A stretch of 64,000 bases of DNA from Pseudaminobacter sp040049255 (GCF_040049255.1 NZ_JBDZDR010000005.1:248001-312000), one strand, 5' to 3'; positions 46,205 through 54,665 are shown, numbered from the stretch's first letter. The notes: generated by a model not told the origin, from the letters alone. Numbers and translations are program-made.

Positions 46205-47242
46205 TCAGGCAGCGCGCTTGGCCGAAGCCGAGATGTGCGGCATCACCTCGCTGGCGAAGCGCTCCATGGCCTCCAGCGATTCCTGATGGGTCTCGCCGAT
46301 GTTCACGTTCATGATGAAATCGTCGATGCCCAGTTCGGCATATTGGGAAACGCGGTCGACCATTTCCGAGGCCGTGCAGATGATGAGGTTCTGCGACAGC
46401 TCCTCGATGGTCTGCTTCTGCGGCAGCGACTTGATGACGCCGTTCTCGACGATGCCGGGGCCGGTGAACACGTTGTTGAAGCGGCCGTAATACTCATAGG
46501 CGAGCTCGGTCTTGCGCTTCACGTCGGCGTCGTCCTTGGCAAGCAGGCAGACCCGCGACAGCGCCAGCCGCAGGTGCTTGCCCTGCTCGCCCAGCTCGGC
46601 CTTGCCGCGATGGAACGCGTCGATCTGGGCCTTCATCTTCTCCAGGGTGGCGTCGAGCGGCGTGGTCTGGATGTGGAAGCCGCGCTTGACGGAGGCGTAG
46701 ATGGCCTCGGGGATCAGCGCCGCCATCATCAGCTGCGGCATCGGCTTGGTGACCGGACGCGGCATGACGGTGATGGGATCGAACTTGTAGTACTTGCCGT
46801 CCCACGACACCTCTTCCTGCGTGAAGAGCGCGATGAGCAGGTTCAGCGATTCATCGAACTTCTCGCGCGAGTTTTCGATGGGCGTGCCCATGCGGCCCAT
46901 CTCGTAGGCAAAGGCGCCGCGGCCGACGCCGATGATGAGGCGCCCCTCGCACAGGATATCGGCCTGGACGGCCTGGCCGGCGAAGACGCGCATGTCGTGC
47001 AGCGGCAGCACCGAAACCGAGGTGACGATTTCCACCCGCGACGTCACGCTGGCGACCTTGACGGCCATCTGCAGCGGGTCCGGCACCAGCAGGATGTTGA
47101 TGAGGTGGTGCTCGGGGATGGTCACCCCGCGATAGCCGAGACGATCGGCGAGCACCGCCTGCTCGATCATGTCGGCATAGAGGCGGTCGCCCCCATACGC
47201 CGGGTCCGGATAGTACGACGACAGAAAGTGATTGAACTCCAC
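46205..47242 (-). CDS. LLM-class flavin-dependent monooxygenase
   Basis: A 345-aa bacterial-luciferase-like oxygenase component using FMNH2 from a partner reductase. The barrel shows HHLINILLVPDPLQMA, SVLPLHDMRVFAGQAVQ, GRLIIGVGRGAFAYEM and a C-terminal ASEMVDRVSQYAELGIDD segment. I use the GTG at 47242 with GGAG 7 bases upstream; no ATG of the family lies nearby. The flavin reductase gene follows. In the trigonelline pathway of Acinetobacter such a pair (TgnA/TgnB) opens the N-methylpyridinium ring; a similar ring-opening is my inference here. Confidence 0.92.
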   Translation of the reverse strand: MEFNHFLSSYYPDPAYGGDRLYADMIEQAVLADRLGYRGVTIPEHHLINILLVPDPLQMAVKVASVTSRVEIVTSVSVLPLHDMRVFAGQAVQADILCEGRLIIGVGRGAFAYEMGRMGTPIENSREKFDESLNLLIALFTQEEVSWDGKYYKFDPITVMPRPVTKPMPQLMMAALIPEAIYASVKRGFHIQTTPLDATLEKMKAQIDAFHRGKAELGEQGKHLRLALSRVCLLAKDDADVKRKTELAYEYYGRFNNVFTGPGIVENGVIKSLPQKQTIEELSQNLIICTASEMVDRVSQYAELGIDDFIMNVNIGETHQESLEAMERFASEVMPHISASAKRAA

Positions 47243-47316
47243 GAGGCGTCTCCAAATTGAATTGGAGGCAATATGCCATGACACATCAGTTTACGAAATC
47301 AAATTATATTGGCAAT

Positions 47317-47330
47317 ATTATTCGTATAAT
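47317..47330. promoter_or_regulatory. Palindrome, candidate LysR-type site before the LLM operon
   Basis: ATTAT-TCGT-ATAAT, a perfect 5-bp inverted repeat containing a T-N11-A spacing, 75 bases upstream of the monooxygenase start in an unusually AT-rich stretch. It is a reasonable site for the LysR regulator at 51592, but its sequence differs from the palindrome upstream of that gene. Confidence 0.4.
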
Positions 47331-47360
47331 CCGAATTTTATCGGTGAATATACGCAAACG

Positions 47361-47390
47361 AAAAAAGCCGCCACGCGAATGCATGGCGGC
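47361..47390 (-). terminator. Rho-independent terminator after the ABC binding-protein gene
   Basis: On the minus strand GCCGCCA (47390-47384) pairs with TGGCGGC (47373-47367) around a 10-base loop and is followed by six T (47366-47361). It ends the leftward transporter transcript 31 bases after its stop and separates it from the monooxygenase operon. Confidence 0.85.
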
Positions 47391-47420
47391 TATTGCTTCA
47401 AGCAGTCTCAGGCTTGGGCT

Positions 47421-48440
47421 TTACTCGCCGGTCCAGGACTTGACGCGGTCCGGATGGGCTTCGACCCATTCCTTGGCAACCACGGCGGGGTCCTTCTTGT
47501 CGACCGACATGGAATAGATCCACGCGCCCACTTCCTCGGGCTCGATTGCCACCTTGGAGAGGAACTTGGCGATCTCGGGCGCGCGCTCCTCGAGCGAAGC
47601 CGAATAGGCGATGTAGATCGGCTGCGGCGGCGTCGCGCAGGTGATCTTGCTTTCGCTCAGCCAGTTGGCGGATTCCTTGGGGTCGACATATTTGTAGCAA
47701 CCGTCGGGATTGTAGTCCGCCTCGCCCTTCTTCGAGTCCATCGCGTAGCCGTTGAAGGCCGGCTCCTCGAGCTTGGTCAGGTCATAGGCCTGGTGCAGCG
47801 CTTCCGGCTTCCAGTAGTAGAACAGGACGCCGGTCTTCTTCTGGAACGCGGTGGCGATCTGCGCCTTGATGAGCGCATCGGAAGCCACGATCGGATCGTA
47901 GAGCTCCTCAAGGCCGTAGCTCACTGCCTTGACGCGGTAGATGTTGGTGACGCCCCAGCCGGGGCCGCCCGGCCAATAGTCGCCGCGCCCGTCGCCGTTG
48001 ATGTCGAACAGCTTGGCGATCTCGGGCTTCTTGAGGTCCTCGATGGACTTGATGCCGTACTGCTGCGCGATGAAGGTGGGAATGTAGAACCCGTCGGTCG
48101 CGTTGTAGGGCTTCTCGTTGAGGCGTACCTTCTTCTCCTCGGTGACGAACTTGTCGATGTTCGTCTGCTGCGCGCCGGACCAGACGGCCGGATGCACGTC
48201 GACCGAACCGTCGCCCTTGGCCATGGCCGCGAACACGGCAGTCTGGTCGGCGGTGATGAGTTCGACATCCGCCCCGTATTTCTGGGTCAGGATTTCCTTC
48301 AGCACCGCGTTGACCACGCGCGGCTCGTCCCAGGTCAGGTCCGCCAGGACGACCTTGGTGCCGGCATTGGCAAAGCCACTCTGCGTGAAGCTGAACGCTG
48401 TTGCCAGCGCCAGTCCACATACCCAATTTCTAAGATTCAT
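47421..48440 (-). CDS. Betaine-type ABC transporter substrate-binding protein (OpuAC/ProX family)
   Basis: Periplasmic binding protein of 339 aa with a signal peptide cleaved after FANA (residue 26). The body fits the OpuAC family: KVVLADLTWDEPRVVNAVLKE, then DVHPAVWSG, WPGGPGWGVTNIYRV and LFYYWKPEALHQAYDL. The several Trp and Tyr residues in these loops are the kind that build the aromatic cage for quaternary ammonium groups. It is the last gene of a complete importer operon (ATPase, permease, binding protein) and has GGAGG before its ATG. Ligand unproven; a betaine is most likely. Confidence 0.93.
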   Translation of the reverse strand: MNLRNWVCGLALATAFSFTQSGFANAGTKVVLADLTWDEPRVVNAVLKEILTQKYGADVELITADQTAVFAAMAKGDGSVDVHPAVWSGAQQTNIDKFVTEEKKVRLNEKPYNATDGFYIPTFIAQQYGIKSIEDLKKPEIAKLFDINGDGRGDYWPGGPGWGVTNIYRVKAVSYGLEELYDPIVASDALIKAQIATAFQKKTGVLFYYWKPEALHQAYDLTKLEEPAFNGYAMDSKKGEADYNPDGCYKYVDPKESANWLSESKITCATPPQPIYIAYSASLEERAPEIAKFLSKVAIEPEEVGAWIYSMSVDKKDPAVVAKEWVEAHPDRVKSWTGE

Positions 48441-48472
48441 AGCTTCCTCCCTGTGATTGTGAAAACCGCGAC

Positions 48473-49705
48473 CTATCCGCGGTCGGTTTCGCGCTTGCCG
48501 ACCAGTCGATCGAAAAGAATTGCGCAGAAGACGATGCCGAGCCCGGCGAGGATGCCTTCGCCGTACTGGACGTTTTGAAGAGCAAAGAGCACGTTGTAGC
48601 CAAGGCCGCCGCCGCCGATCAGGGCCGCGATCACCACCATCGACAGGCACATCATGATCGTCTGGTTGATGCCGGCGCGGATCGAGGGCAGCGCCAGCGG
48701 CAGCTCGGCCTTGAGCATCGTCTGCAACGGCCGGGCGCCATGGGCGAGCATCGCCTCCTTGACGTAGACCGGCACCTGCTCGATCCCCAGGCAGGTGAGC
48801 CTGATCAGCGGCGGAACGGCGAAGATGACCGTTGCGATCAGCGCCGGCGGCTTGCCGATTGAGAAGAAGGCCACGGCCGGCAGCAGATAGACGAAGCTCG
48901 GCATGGTCTGCATCAGGTCGAGCAAGGGCGAGACCACTGCGCGGGCAAGCCTGTTCTTGGCCATGAGAATGCCCGTGGGAATGCCGATCAGGATGCAGAC
49001 GCAGAGAGACGCCAGAACCAGTGCTGAGGTGGCGATCGCCTCGCTCCAGTAGCCGAACAGGCCCAGATAGCCGAGCGCGACCCATGCCAGCGCAAGCAGC
49101 CCTATCCCGCCACGGCGCCAGGCGAGCAGGCCCGTGACGGCGAACACGACCGGCCAGGGCGTCATGGTCAGCAAGGCTTCGAGCGAGGTGAGCAGGCCGA
49201 GAAGCGTACGCGTGATGATCCGGAACACGCTGTCGCCCTGCGCGGTCAGGAACATGACGGCCTGGTCGATGCCTTGCGCCGTCGTGCCGCGCAGGGACTG
49301 GACGGAGGGGAAGCGCGCAAGCGACGCTGCCACAGGCAGGGCCGAGTTGGCGACGAAGATCGCGGCCAAGGCGATGCAATAGACCGCGAGCCCGAGCAGG
49401 CGGTGCAAAACCTCGCCACGCTGGCGCTCCTGCGCAGATGCCCGGCGCCCGCTCCAGGCGACCCATGCGATTGCCGCCGCGCGCCCGACCACCAGCGACG
49501 CCAGCGCCAGGAAGTAGCGGCCTTGCGCCGCAAGCCCCGCAGCAAGGCCATCCGACAAAAGATAGATCGCGAGAGCGGAATTCGGGCGCGGACTGGAGGC
49601 CAGCAGCGGACCAACCAGCATGTCGAGGCCAATGGGGGCGCCAGCCGGCTTGCCAGGCGCCACGGTGGCGCCCTCCGATTCAACGGTTTGATGCTTCATC
49701 GCCAT
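48473..49705 (-). CDS. Betaine-type ABC transporter permease (ProW/OpuAB-like)
   Basis: A 410-aa inner-membrane protein with about eight helices. The C-terminal half is a standard binding-protein-dependent permease domain, with the EAA loop VKEAMLAHGARPLQTMLKAELPLALPSIRAG in two conserved blocks and DLMQTMPSFVYLLPAVAFFSIGKPP. The N-terminal half contains extra helices (from about residue 46), as in long ProW forms. It is one base from the ATPase stop and 32 bases from the binding-protein start. Confidence 0.93.
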   Translation of the reverse strand: MAMKHQTVESEGATVAPGKPAGAPIGLDMLVGPLLASSPRPNSALAIYLLSDGLAAGLAAQGRYFLALASLVVGRAAAIAWVAWSGRRASAQERQRGEVLHRLLGLAVYCIALAAIFVANSALPVAASLARFPSVQSLRGTTAQGIDQAVMFLTAQGDSVFRIITRTLLGLLTSLEALLTMTPWPVVFAVTGLLAWRRGGIGLLALAWVALGYLGLFGYWSEAIATSALVLASLCVCILIGIPTGILMAKNRLARAVVSPLLDLMQTMPSFVYLLPAVAFFSIGKPPALIATVIFAVPPLIRLTCLGIEQVPVYVKEAMLAHGARPLQTMLKAELPLALPSIRAGINQTIMMCLSMVVIAALIGGGGLGYNVLFALQNVQYGEGILAGLGIVFCAILFDRLVGKRETDRG

Positions 49706-49706
49706 C

Positions 49707-50801
49707 CTACTCCCGACCAGCCCGGATCGCCTTCAAGATCTCACGCACACCAACCACCCCGGCAATGGAGCCGCCATCCTCGATGACCACCGGCCGCTCG
49801 TGCTTCAGCTGAAGCTGGATGAGCTCGTCCAGATCGGCGTCCGGGTGGACTCTCGGCCAGTCGGCCGTGGAGCCGGCTTCAGCCGAGGCACCGGGGCGGG
49901 TGTATTCCTCCAGCGGCACCATCACGCGCTCGGCCTTGACCAGGTGCACCTTGGAGATGCCCTCGACGAACTGCGCGACATAATCGTCGGCCGGCGACAT
50001 GACGATCTCTTCCGGCGTGCCGATCTGCACGATCTTGCCGTCGCGCATGATCGCGATGCGGTCGCCGATGCGGATGGCTTCCTCCAGATCGTGCGTGATG
50101 AACAGCGCGGTCTTGTCCAAAGTCTTCGTAAGCCGCCGGAACTCGGTCTGAAGCTGTCGCCGGATCAACGGATCGAGCGCGCTGAACGGCTCGTCCATGA
50201 GAAGGATGCTGGCATCCGCGGCCAGGGCGCGGGCAAGGCCCACGCGCTGCTGCATTCCACCGGAGAGCTCCTTGGGATAGCGGTCTTCCCAGCCGCGCAG
50301 GCCGACGATCTCCAGCGTGCGCCGCACTTCCTGCTCGCATTTGGCGGCCTGTTCGCCCCGCAATTCCAGCGGCAGGCGCGTATTCTCCGCAACGGTGCGG
50401 TGCGGAAGCAGGGCCACGTTCTGGAACACCATGCCGATCTTGCGGGCGCGTATCTCGCGCAGCGCTGCCGGATCGAGCGCGGCCATGGAGCGGCCCTCGA
50501 TCTCGACGTCGCCGACAGTCGGTTCGATCAGCCTGTTGATGTGGCGGATCAGGGTGGACTTGCCCGACCCCGACAGCCCCATGATGCAGAAGACCTCGCC
50601 GCGCCCGACTTCGAAACTGGCGTTCTGCACCGCAAGCACGCATCCGTGCTCGTTTCGCGCCTCTTCGCGGCCGATCTCGCCGGACAGGATCTTGTCCAGA
50701 ATTTGCCGGACCTTTTGGCCGTTTCCGAAGACCTTCCACACGTTGCGGCAAGAGACGGCCGCAGAGGTCTCACCATGGGATAAGGATGTTGGCTTCACCA
50801 T
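49707..50801 (-). CDS. Betaine-type ABC transporter ATPase with CBS tail (ProV/OpuAA-like)
   Basis: A 364-aa ATPase. It begins with the ProV-type VWKVFGNGQKV segment, has Walker A GLSGSGKST, signature LSGGMQQRVGLARAL, and Walker B ILLMDEPFSALD, then an Ala-rich linker and a single CBS-like C-terminal part (ERPVVIEDGGSIAGVVGVREIL). In ProV/OpuAA, CBS pairs sense ionic strength; here only about one module is seen, so osmotic control may be weakened. Start at 50801 has AAGGA close by; an ATG at 50822 is alternative. Confidence 0.93.
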   Translation of the reverse strand: MVKPTSLSHGETSAAVSCRNVWKVFGNGQKVRQILDKILSGEIGREEARNEHGCVLAVQNASFEVGRGEVFCIMGLSGSGKSTLIRHINRLIEPTVGDVEIEGRSMAALDPAALREIRARKIGMVFQNVALLPHRTVAENTRLPLELRGEQAAKCEQEVRRTLEIVGLRGWEDRYPKELSGGMQQRVGLARALAADASILLMDEPFSALDPLIRRQLQTEFRRLTKTLDKTALFITHDLEEAIRIGDRIAIMRDGKIVQIGTPEEIVMSPADDYVAQFVEGISKVHLVKAERVMVPLEEYTRPGASAEAGSTADWPRVHPDADLDELIQLQLKHERPVVIEDGGSIAGVVGVREILKAIRAGRE

Positions 50802-50889
50802 TGGTTCCTTCTCAGCAGCCATAGCGCGAGACCGCCCGTTGGCTTTGCATCAGATGCGCCGGAAGGCGGGGTACAGGCCGCACGCAGCT

Positions 50890-51411
50890 TCACGCGCGCG
50901 CGCCGGCCGCCGCTTCCGGCAGCGGCGCCCAGGTGCCGAATGCACCGCTGCGATAGAGTAAAGCGTCATCATGGTCATTTTCGGGGATGTCGAGCACTTC
51001 CCCGATCAGGATGACATGGGTGGCCACGGCATGGCTCGTCACTAGGCGGCACTCGAACGTCATCATGGCATCGTTTAGCACCGGCGCCCCGTTGGCGCCT
51101 TTACGCCAGGCGCCAGCCTCGAACCGCTCCTCTCCGATCGCGCCGCCCTCAATCCCGGCGAAGCGTCGCGCCAGGCCGAGTTGCTCGCTTGTCAGCATAT
51201 TCACCGAGAATGTCCGCCCTTCGCGGATGGCCTTGCAGGTGCCGGTCTCGGCATTAAGGCAGACAAGGATTTGCGGCGGCGCGGCCGAAAGCGAGCAGAC
51301 AGCCGTCGCGGTTAGGCCGACACGATTTGGCGCCTCGCCAGTGGCGATGACGCACACGCTCGCCGGAAACCTGCGCATGGCCAGCCGGAATTGCTCTGAC
51401 GTGCAGCTCAT
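50890..51411 (-). CDS. Flavin reductase (second, single-domain)
   Basis: A 173-aa FMN/FAD reductase of the DIM6/RutF type: FRLAMRRFPASVCVIATGEAP, TATAVCSLSAAPPQILVCLN, TFSVNMLTSEQ and the final GEVLDIPENDHDDALLYRSGAFG. It sits upstream of the ABC genes and is divergent from the LysR regulator. The cluster thus has two reductases; this simple one may be the main electron supplier, or may serve another oxygenase. The exact start is uncertain because the GGAGG is only 2 bases from the ATG; a GTG upstream is possible. Confidence 0.88.
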   Translation of the reverse strand: MSCTSEQFRLAMRRFPASVCVIATGEAPNRVGLTATAVCSLSAAPPQILVCLNAETGTCKAIREGRTFSVNMLTSEQLGLARRFAGIEGGAIGEERFEAGAWRKGANGAPVLNDAMMTFECRLVTSHAVATHVILIGEVLDIPENDHDDALLYRSGAFGTWAPLPEAAAGARA

Positions 51412-51534
51412 GACCTCCCTTTCACACACGACGCGCCGCCCCTGGGGCAACGCCGGGCGCTTGCGCCCTTCACCTCGGGGCTACTCTTGACAGAGAGGCA
51501 TAATCTCGTAAATCAAAATATTTTAGTTGTAATG

Positions 51535-51549
51535 TTCGATAATGTCGAA
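51535..51549. promoter_or_regulatory. Palindrome in the LysR promoter region
   Basis: TTCGA-TAATG-TCGAA, a perfect 5-bp inverted repeat spanning 15 bases, 43 bases upstream of the LysR start and within the divergent promoter region. It suits a LysR-family autoregulatory site. Confidence 0.45.
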
Positions 51550-51591
51550 CTAAGATCGACGATGTCCATGGATGGGGAGGAGGCCGCAAAC

Positions 51592-52464
51592 ATGAACCTG
51601 TCGCACGTGCACACTTTTTTGGTGGTGGTCGAAACTGGCAACCTCAACAAGGCCGCCACCAAGCTCAACGTCACCCAATCTACGGTAACCGCGCGGATAA
51701 ACGCGCTCGAGGACGTGATCGGCCAGAAGCTGCTTCGGCGCATAAAGTCCGGCGCGGAGCTTACCGCCGCCGGTTCCAAGTTCCTCCGGCACGCGCAGAT
51801 CATGGTACAGGTCTGGAAGCAGGCGCGGCACGACACCTCCCTTCCAAAAGGCTTTGACGATGTCTGCAATTTCGGCTGCGTGGATTCGCTTTGGCCATCG
51901 GCCGGCGAATGGTGGGTCAACAGCCTGAGGGCGGCCTGCCCGACCATCGCGCTCAATGTTCAATGTGGCAATGAGAGCGAGAACCGGCTCTGGCTTTCAA
52001 ACGCGATCGTGGACATCGCAATCGCATACGAGCCTCCGATCACCAGTGGGTTCACAATCGACCCCCTTTTTGAGGACGTATTCCTCGAAGTGTCGACGGT
52101 ACAGCGCGACCTGATGCGCTGGGACCCGATGTATGTCTACGTCGATCACGGCGAGGATTTCCGGCGCTGGCATGCTGGCGCGTTCCCGGTGGACGAGACG
52201 GCCATCGTGACCTTCACGAACAGTTCCCACGCCTTGAACCACATCCTGTCCTGGGGCGGCTCCGCCTACCTCCCGGCCAGAATTGTCGCGCAGCATATCC
52301 AGGACGGGCGCCTCTTCGAGGTCAAGGACGCGCCAAGGTTCTCACGCACCTGCTATTTGGCAAGAAACACGGGCCGTACCTCAAAATGGCCGTGGTGGGA
52401 CACGATCTGCAACAACGCTAAGAGCGCTTCCTATTCTGCCGACATATCCCAAATCCGAGGTTAG
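51592..52464 (+). CDS. LysR-family transcriptional regulator
   Basis: A 290-aa regulator. I take the ATG at 51592, which gives the usual MNLSHVHTFLVVVETGNLNK start and has GGGGAGGAGG 8 bases upstream; an in-frame start at 51487 adds an unmatched leader. The winged helix-turn-helix covers NKAATKLNVTQSTVTARI and the effector domain follows from about residue 90. The recognition part is unlike CysB or CbbR. It is divergent from the flavin reductase and ABC genes and probably controls the catabolic cluster in response to a pathway compound. Confidence 0.93.
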   Translation: MNLSHVHTFLVVVETGNLNKAATKLNVTQSTVTARINALEDVIGQKLLRRIKSGAELTAAGSKFLRHAQIMVQVWKQARHDTSLPKGFDDVCNFGCVDSLWPSAGEWWVNSLRAACPTIALNVQCGNESENRLWLSNAIVDIAIAYEPPITSGFTIDPLFEDVFLEVSTVQRDLMRWDPMYVYVDHGEDFRRWHAGAFPVDETAIVTFTNSSHALNHILSWGGSAYLPARIVAQHIQDGRLFEVKDAPRFSRTCYLARNTGRTSKWPWWDTICNNAKSASYSADISQIRG

Positions 52465-53064
52465 CAGAGGTTGAAAACATCCCCTGAACATCCGGCGAGA
52501 AAAACTGTTTCCTAATCACGCATGCAGCTTTAGCTCTCGCGGGCTGTAGCGATAGCGGCTTGCAGCCCCTGCCTGTCCTGGTAGATCGCGCGCGATGATG
52601 GAGACGGGAGTACCGCCGAAGCCCAAAGCGTCGGTCTGATCCATGTTGCGGGCCTGAAGGCGACGAAGAGGTCGGATGATCGAGTCTGGCATCGGGGAAG
52701 ACTGCGTCCACCTCCTCTTTGCGCAGACGGTCTGGCGTCGCCATCAGGGCACCGAGCGCCTTAAGCGATCGCCAAGGCGGGCTGACGCCTGCTTTCATTA
52801 TCGGCTCGAAATTCTATCGCAGGCCAGCCGCTAGCAAGGTCCGAAGGGTCAGCTTCGGGAGTAGAGCCAAGAATCAGAGCGACCCGGATGTCCGATTTTG
52901 GGATGCAGCTAGGCTCTGCTCAACGGCCGACATTGGGCGCGTTGCCGCCCGGCAGCTTGGGGCGCGAAAGCCGCCATTGCCTGTTCCTTGTGCAAGGGAG
53001 GCTAAGCAGGGCAAAGCGGCGATAGTGGTGGCCGGACAGGGAATGACGCTGCCCGGCCGCTTCT
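52465..53064. other. Region without a supported gene, right of the LysR regulator
   Basis: About 600 bases. On the minus strand one frame gives PDSIIRPLRRLQARNMDQTD and continues to a stop near 52517, with an ATG-led frame just before it in another phase (MATPDRLRKEEVDAVFP). This may be a broken gene end, but I do not recognise it. Nothing else is supported. Confidence 0.4.
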
Positions 53065-53517
53065 TTAGCCGTTCAATCGCAGATGCGCATTCTCGAACGG
53101 AAGGCCTTCATCGTCCGTCGATCTGCGCGACACCTCGCGGAAACCAAGCGCCGTGTAGAACCGGAGAGCTTGCTCGTTCTGGGTGTAAACCTCCAGTGAA
53201 AGCACACCCTTCCGGTCCATCGCATGGGCGATCAGCTTTCGCCCGATTCCCTGGCCTTGTTCATCGGGGGCAACAAAAATTCCCCCGATGAACGTGTCCA
53301 GCAAGCTGATGAAGCCAACAGGCTCACCCATGCGGCAGGCCACCCAGGTCTCGGCATTGGGCAGGTATTTCTCCTCAATCAACCGTCGCTGATCGATGAG
53401 CCGCCGCTCGCCGATGAAAGGATGAGCCACAAGGGACGCGTCGAGCCAGATGCCCGAGAGTTTTTCGAGGTCCGTCGCCTTGTCAAAAAGCCGGATCACC
53501 ACATTCTGGTTCTTCAT
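53065..53517 (-). CDS. GNAT acetyltransferase
   Basis: A 150-aa N-acetyltransferase. The acetyl-CoA loop is FVAPDEQGQGIGRKLIAHAM, followed by VYTQNEQALRFYTALGF, the common tail of small GNAT enzymes (YafP/RimI-like). The start at 53517 has GGAG 5 bases upstream. It lies between the catabolic island and the IS remnant and has no clear link to either. Substrate unknown. Confidence 0.9.
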   Translation of the reverse strand: MKNQNVVIRLFDKATDLEKLSGIWLDASLVAHPFIGERRLIDQRRLIEEKYLPNAETWVACRMGEPVGFISLLDTFIGGIFVAPDEQGQGIGRKLIAHAMDRKGVLSLEVYTQNEQALRFYTALGFREVSRRSTDDEGLPFENAHLRLNG

Positions 53518-53554
53518 GAGAACTCCGCAGAATAAGTCATGCAAAGAGGATCAG

Positions 53555-54123
53555 CACCTTCATGGTGCCGAGCGACACCGCTACACGCGGTTCAATCGAA
53601 GCCTCTGCGCATAAATCTCCTTCTGCCAGCGTGTGGCATCTATGCCCTTCGTATGATGGCTTCAATGGCGGCTTTGGTGCGCAAAGCTACCCAGCAGCTT
53701 AGGCTCGCGCGGTGGCCTGACCACCAAGATCCATGCTCTTGTCGATGCCGAAGGCCGCCCGATCCGCCTCAAGCTGACTGAGGGCCAGGCCCACGATGGG
53801 CGAGCGGCCGCCGATACGTTCCAAACGCTCGAGACAGGGCACATCCTACTCGCCGACCGCGCCTCTGACAGCGACGCGCTGCGCATTGCGATGGCCGACG
53901 GGGCGCATGGGCCAACATCCGCGCCATGCCCAACAGCGTCAAAGCCTTCCCATTCAGCCAATGGGTCTACCGCCAGCGCAATGCTGTCGAGCATTTCTTC
54001 AACAAACTCAAACATTTCAGGGCCGTGGTAACGCGCTACGACAAACGCGACGACAACTTCCTCGCTTCCGTCCAACTCGCCTCAATCCGCATTTGGCTGC
54101 GAAATTATGAGTCGGTCGCCTAG
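53555..54123 (+). mobile_element. IS5-family transposase remnant, frameshifted
   Basis: Fragments of one transposase in several frames. Near 53,560 a frame reads HGAERHRYTRFNR, like the end of the N-terminal helix-turn-helix part; an internal deletion follows. From about 53,700 comes SRGGLTTKIHALVDAEGRPI and TEGQAHDGRAAADTF up to a frameshift near 53,905. The last frame (53926-54123) reads FPFSQWVYRQRNAVEHFFNK and RYDKRDDNFLASVQLASIRI to a stop. The DDE catalytic pieces are present but cannot make one protein. It abuts the truncated hydratase gene. Confidence 0.8.
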
Positions 54124-54124
54124 G

Positions 54125-54655
54125 CTCACTGAATCATCTGGATCAACCCTGGCCCCAGCGAGGGCGAGATACTTTCCCACGCCGGGCGGCAGTCCGGAGA
54201 GGAAATAGCTGGAACCGACATCGGGTATATAGCCAATGTGCGTTTCCGGCATGGCGACCACCGCCTTCTCGGTGACGAGCCTATAGGCGGCGTGAAGCGC
54301 GAGACCACAACCGCCGCCCAGAGCAGGTCCCAGCGACCAGCGCGACAAGCGGCTTGGGGCAGTTGGCGATCGCATGATTGAGCGCAAATTCCTCTTCGAA
54401 GAATTGCATGGCCTCGTCGATGCGCCCCTCCAGCACCTGATCACGCACCGCCCGAATATCGCCGCCGGCGCAGAACGTCCCGGGAACTTCGCTTCGGATG
54501 ACGATGCGCTGCGTGGATGTGTCGGCAACAGCGTCATCCAAGGAACGGCGCAGGCTCCGGACCATGTCGAGGGTCAGAGCATTTCGTGCCTTAGGACGCT
54601 GGAGGGTGAGGACGACTGCCTGAGCCTTTTCGGTGATGCCCACGTAGTCGTCCAT
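54125..54655 (-). pseudogene. Truncated, frameshifted enoyl-CoA hydratase / 3-hydroxyisobutyryl-CoA hydrolase
   Basis: The N-terminal half of a crotonase-fold enzyme. From the ATG at 54655 one frame reads MDDYVGITEKAQAVVLTLQR, the oxyanion-hole part PGTFCAGGDIRAVRDQ and CPKPLVALVAG. Then, near 54330, the sequence changes frame and continues ALGGGCGLALHAAYRLVTEK and PETHIGYIPDVGSSYFLSGL before ending at the IS remnant near 54130. The PDVGSSYFLSGLP block resembles 3-hydroxyisobutyryl-CoA hydrolases. It is the last member of the LacI-side operon, 10 bases after the GMC gene, and is no longer functional. Confidence 0.82.
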
Positions 54656-54665
54656 TGGAGTTCTC

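Noticed and set aside
47421..49466. A very long open frame covering the ABC binding protein and most of the permease region on the minus strand.
   Set aside because: The part upstream of 48440 is the permease in another frame; the binding protein starts at 48440 with a signal peptide and GGAGG.
52517..52680. Minus-strand coding-like tail starting PDSIIRPLRRLQARN.
   Set aside because: No family recognised and the frame is broken upstream; left as unannotated region.
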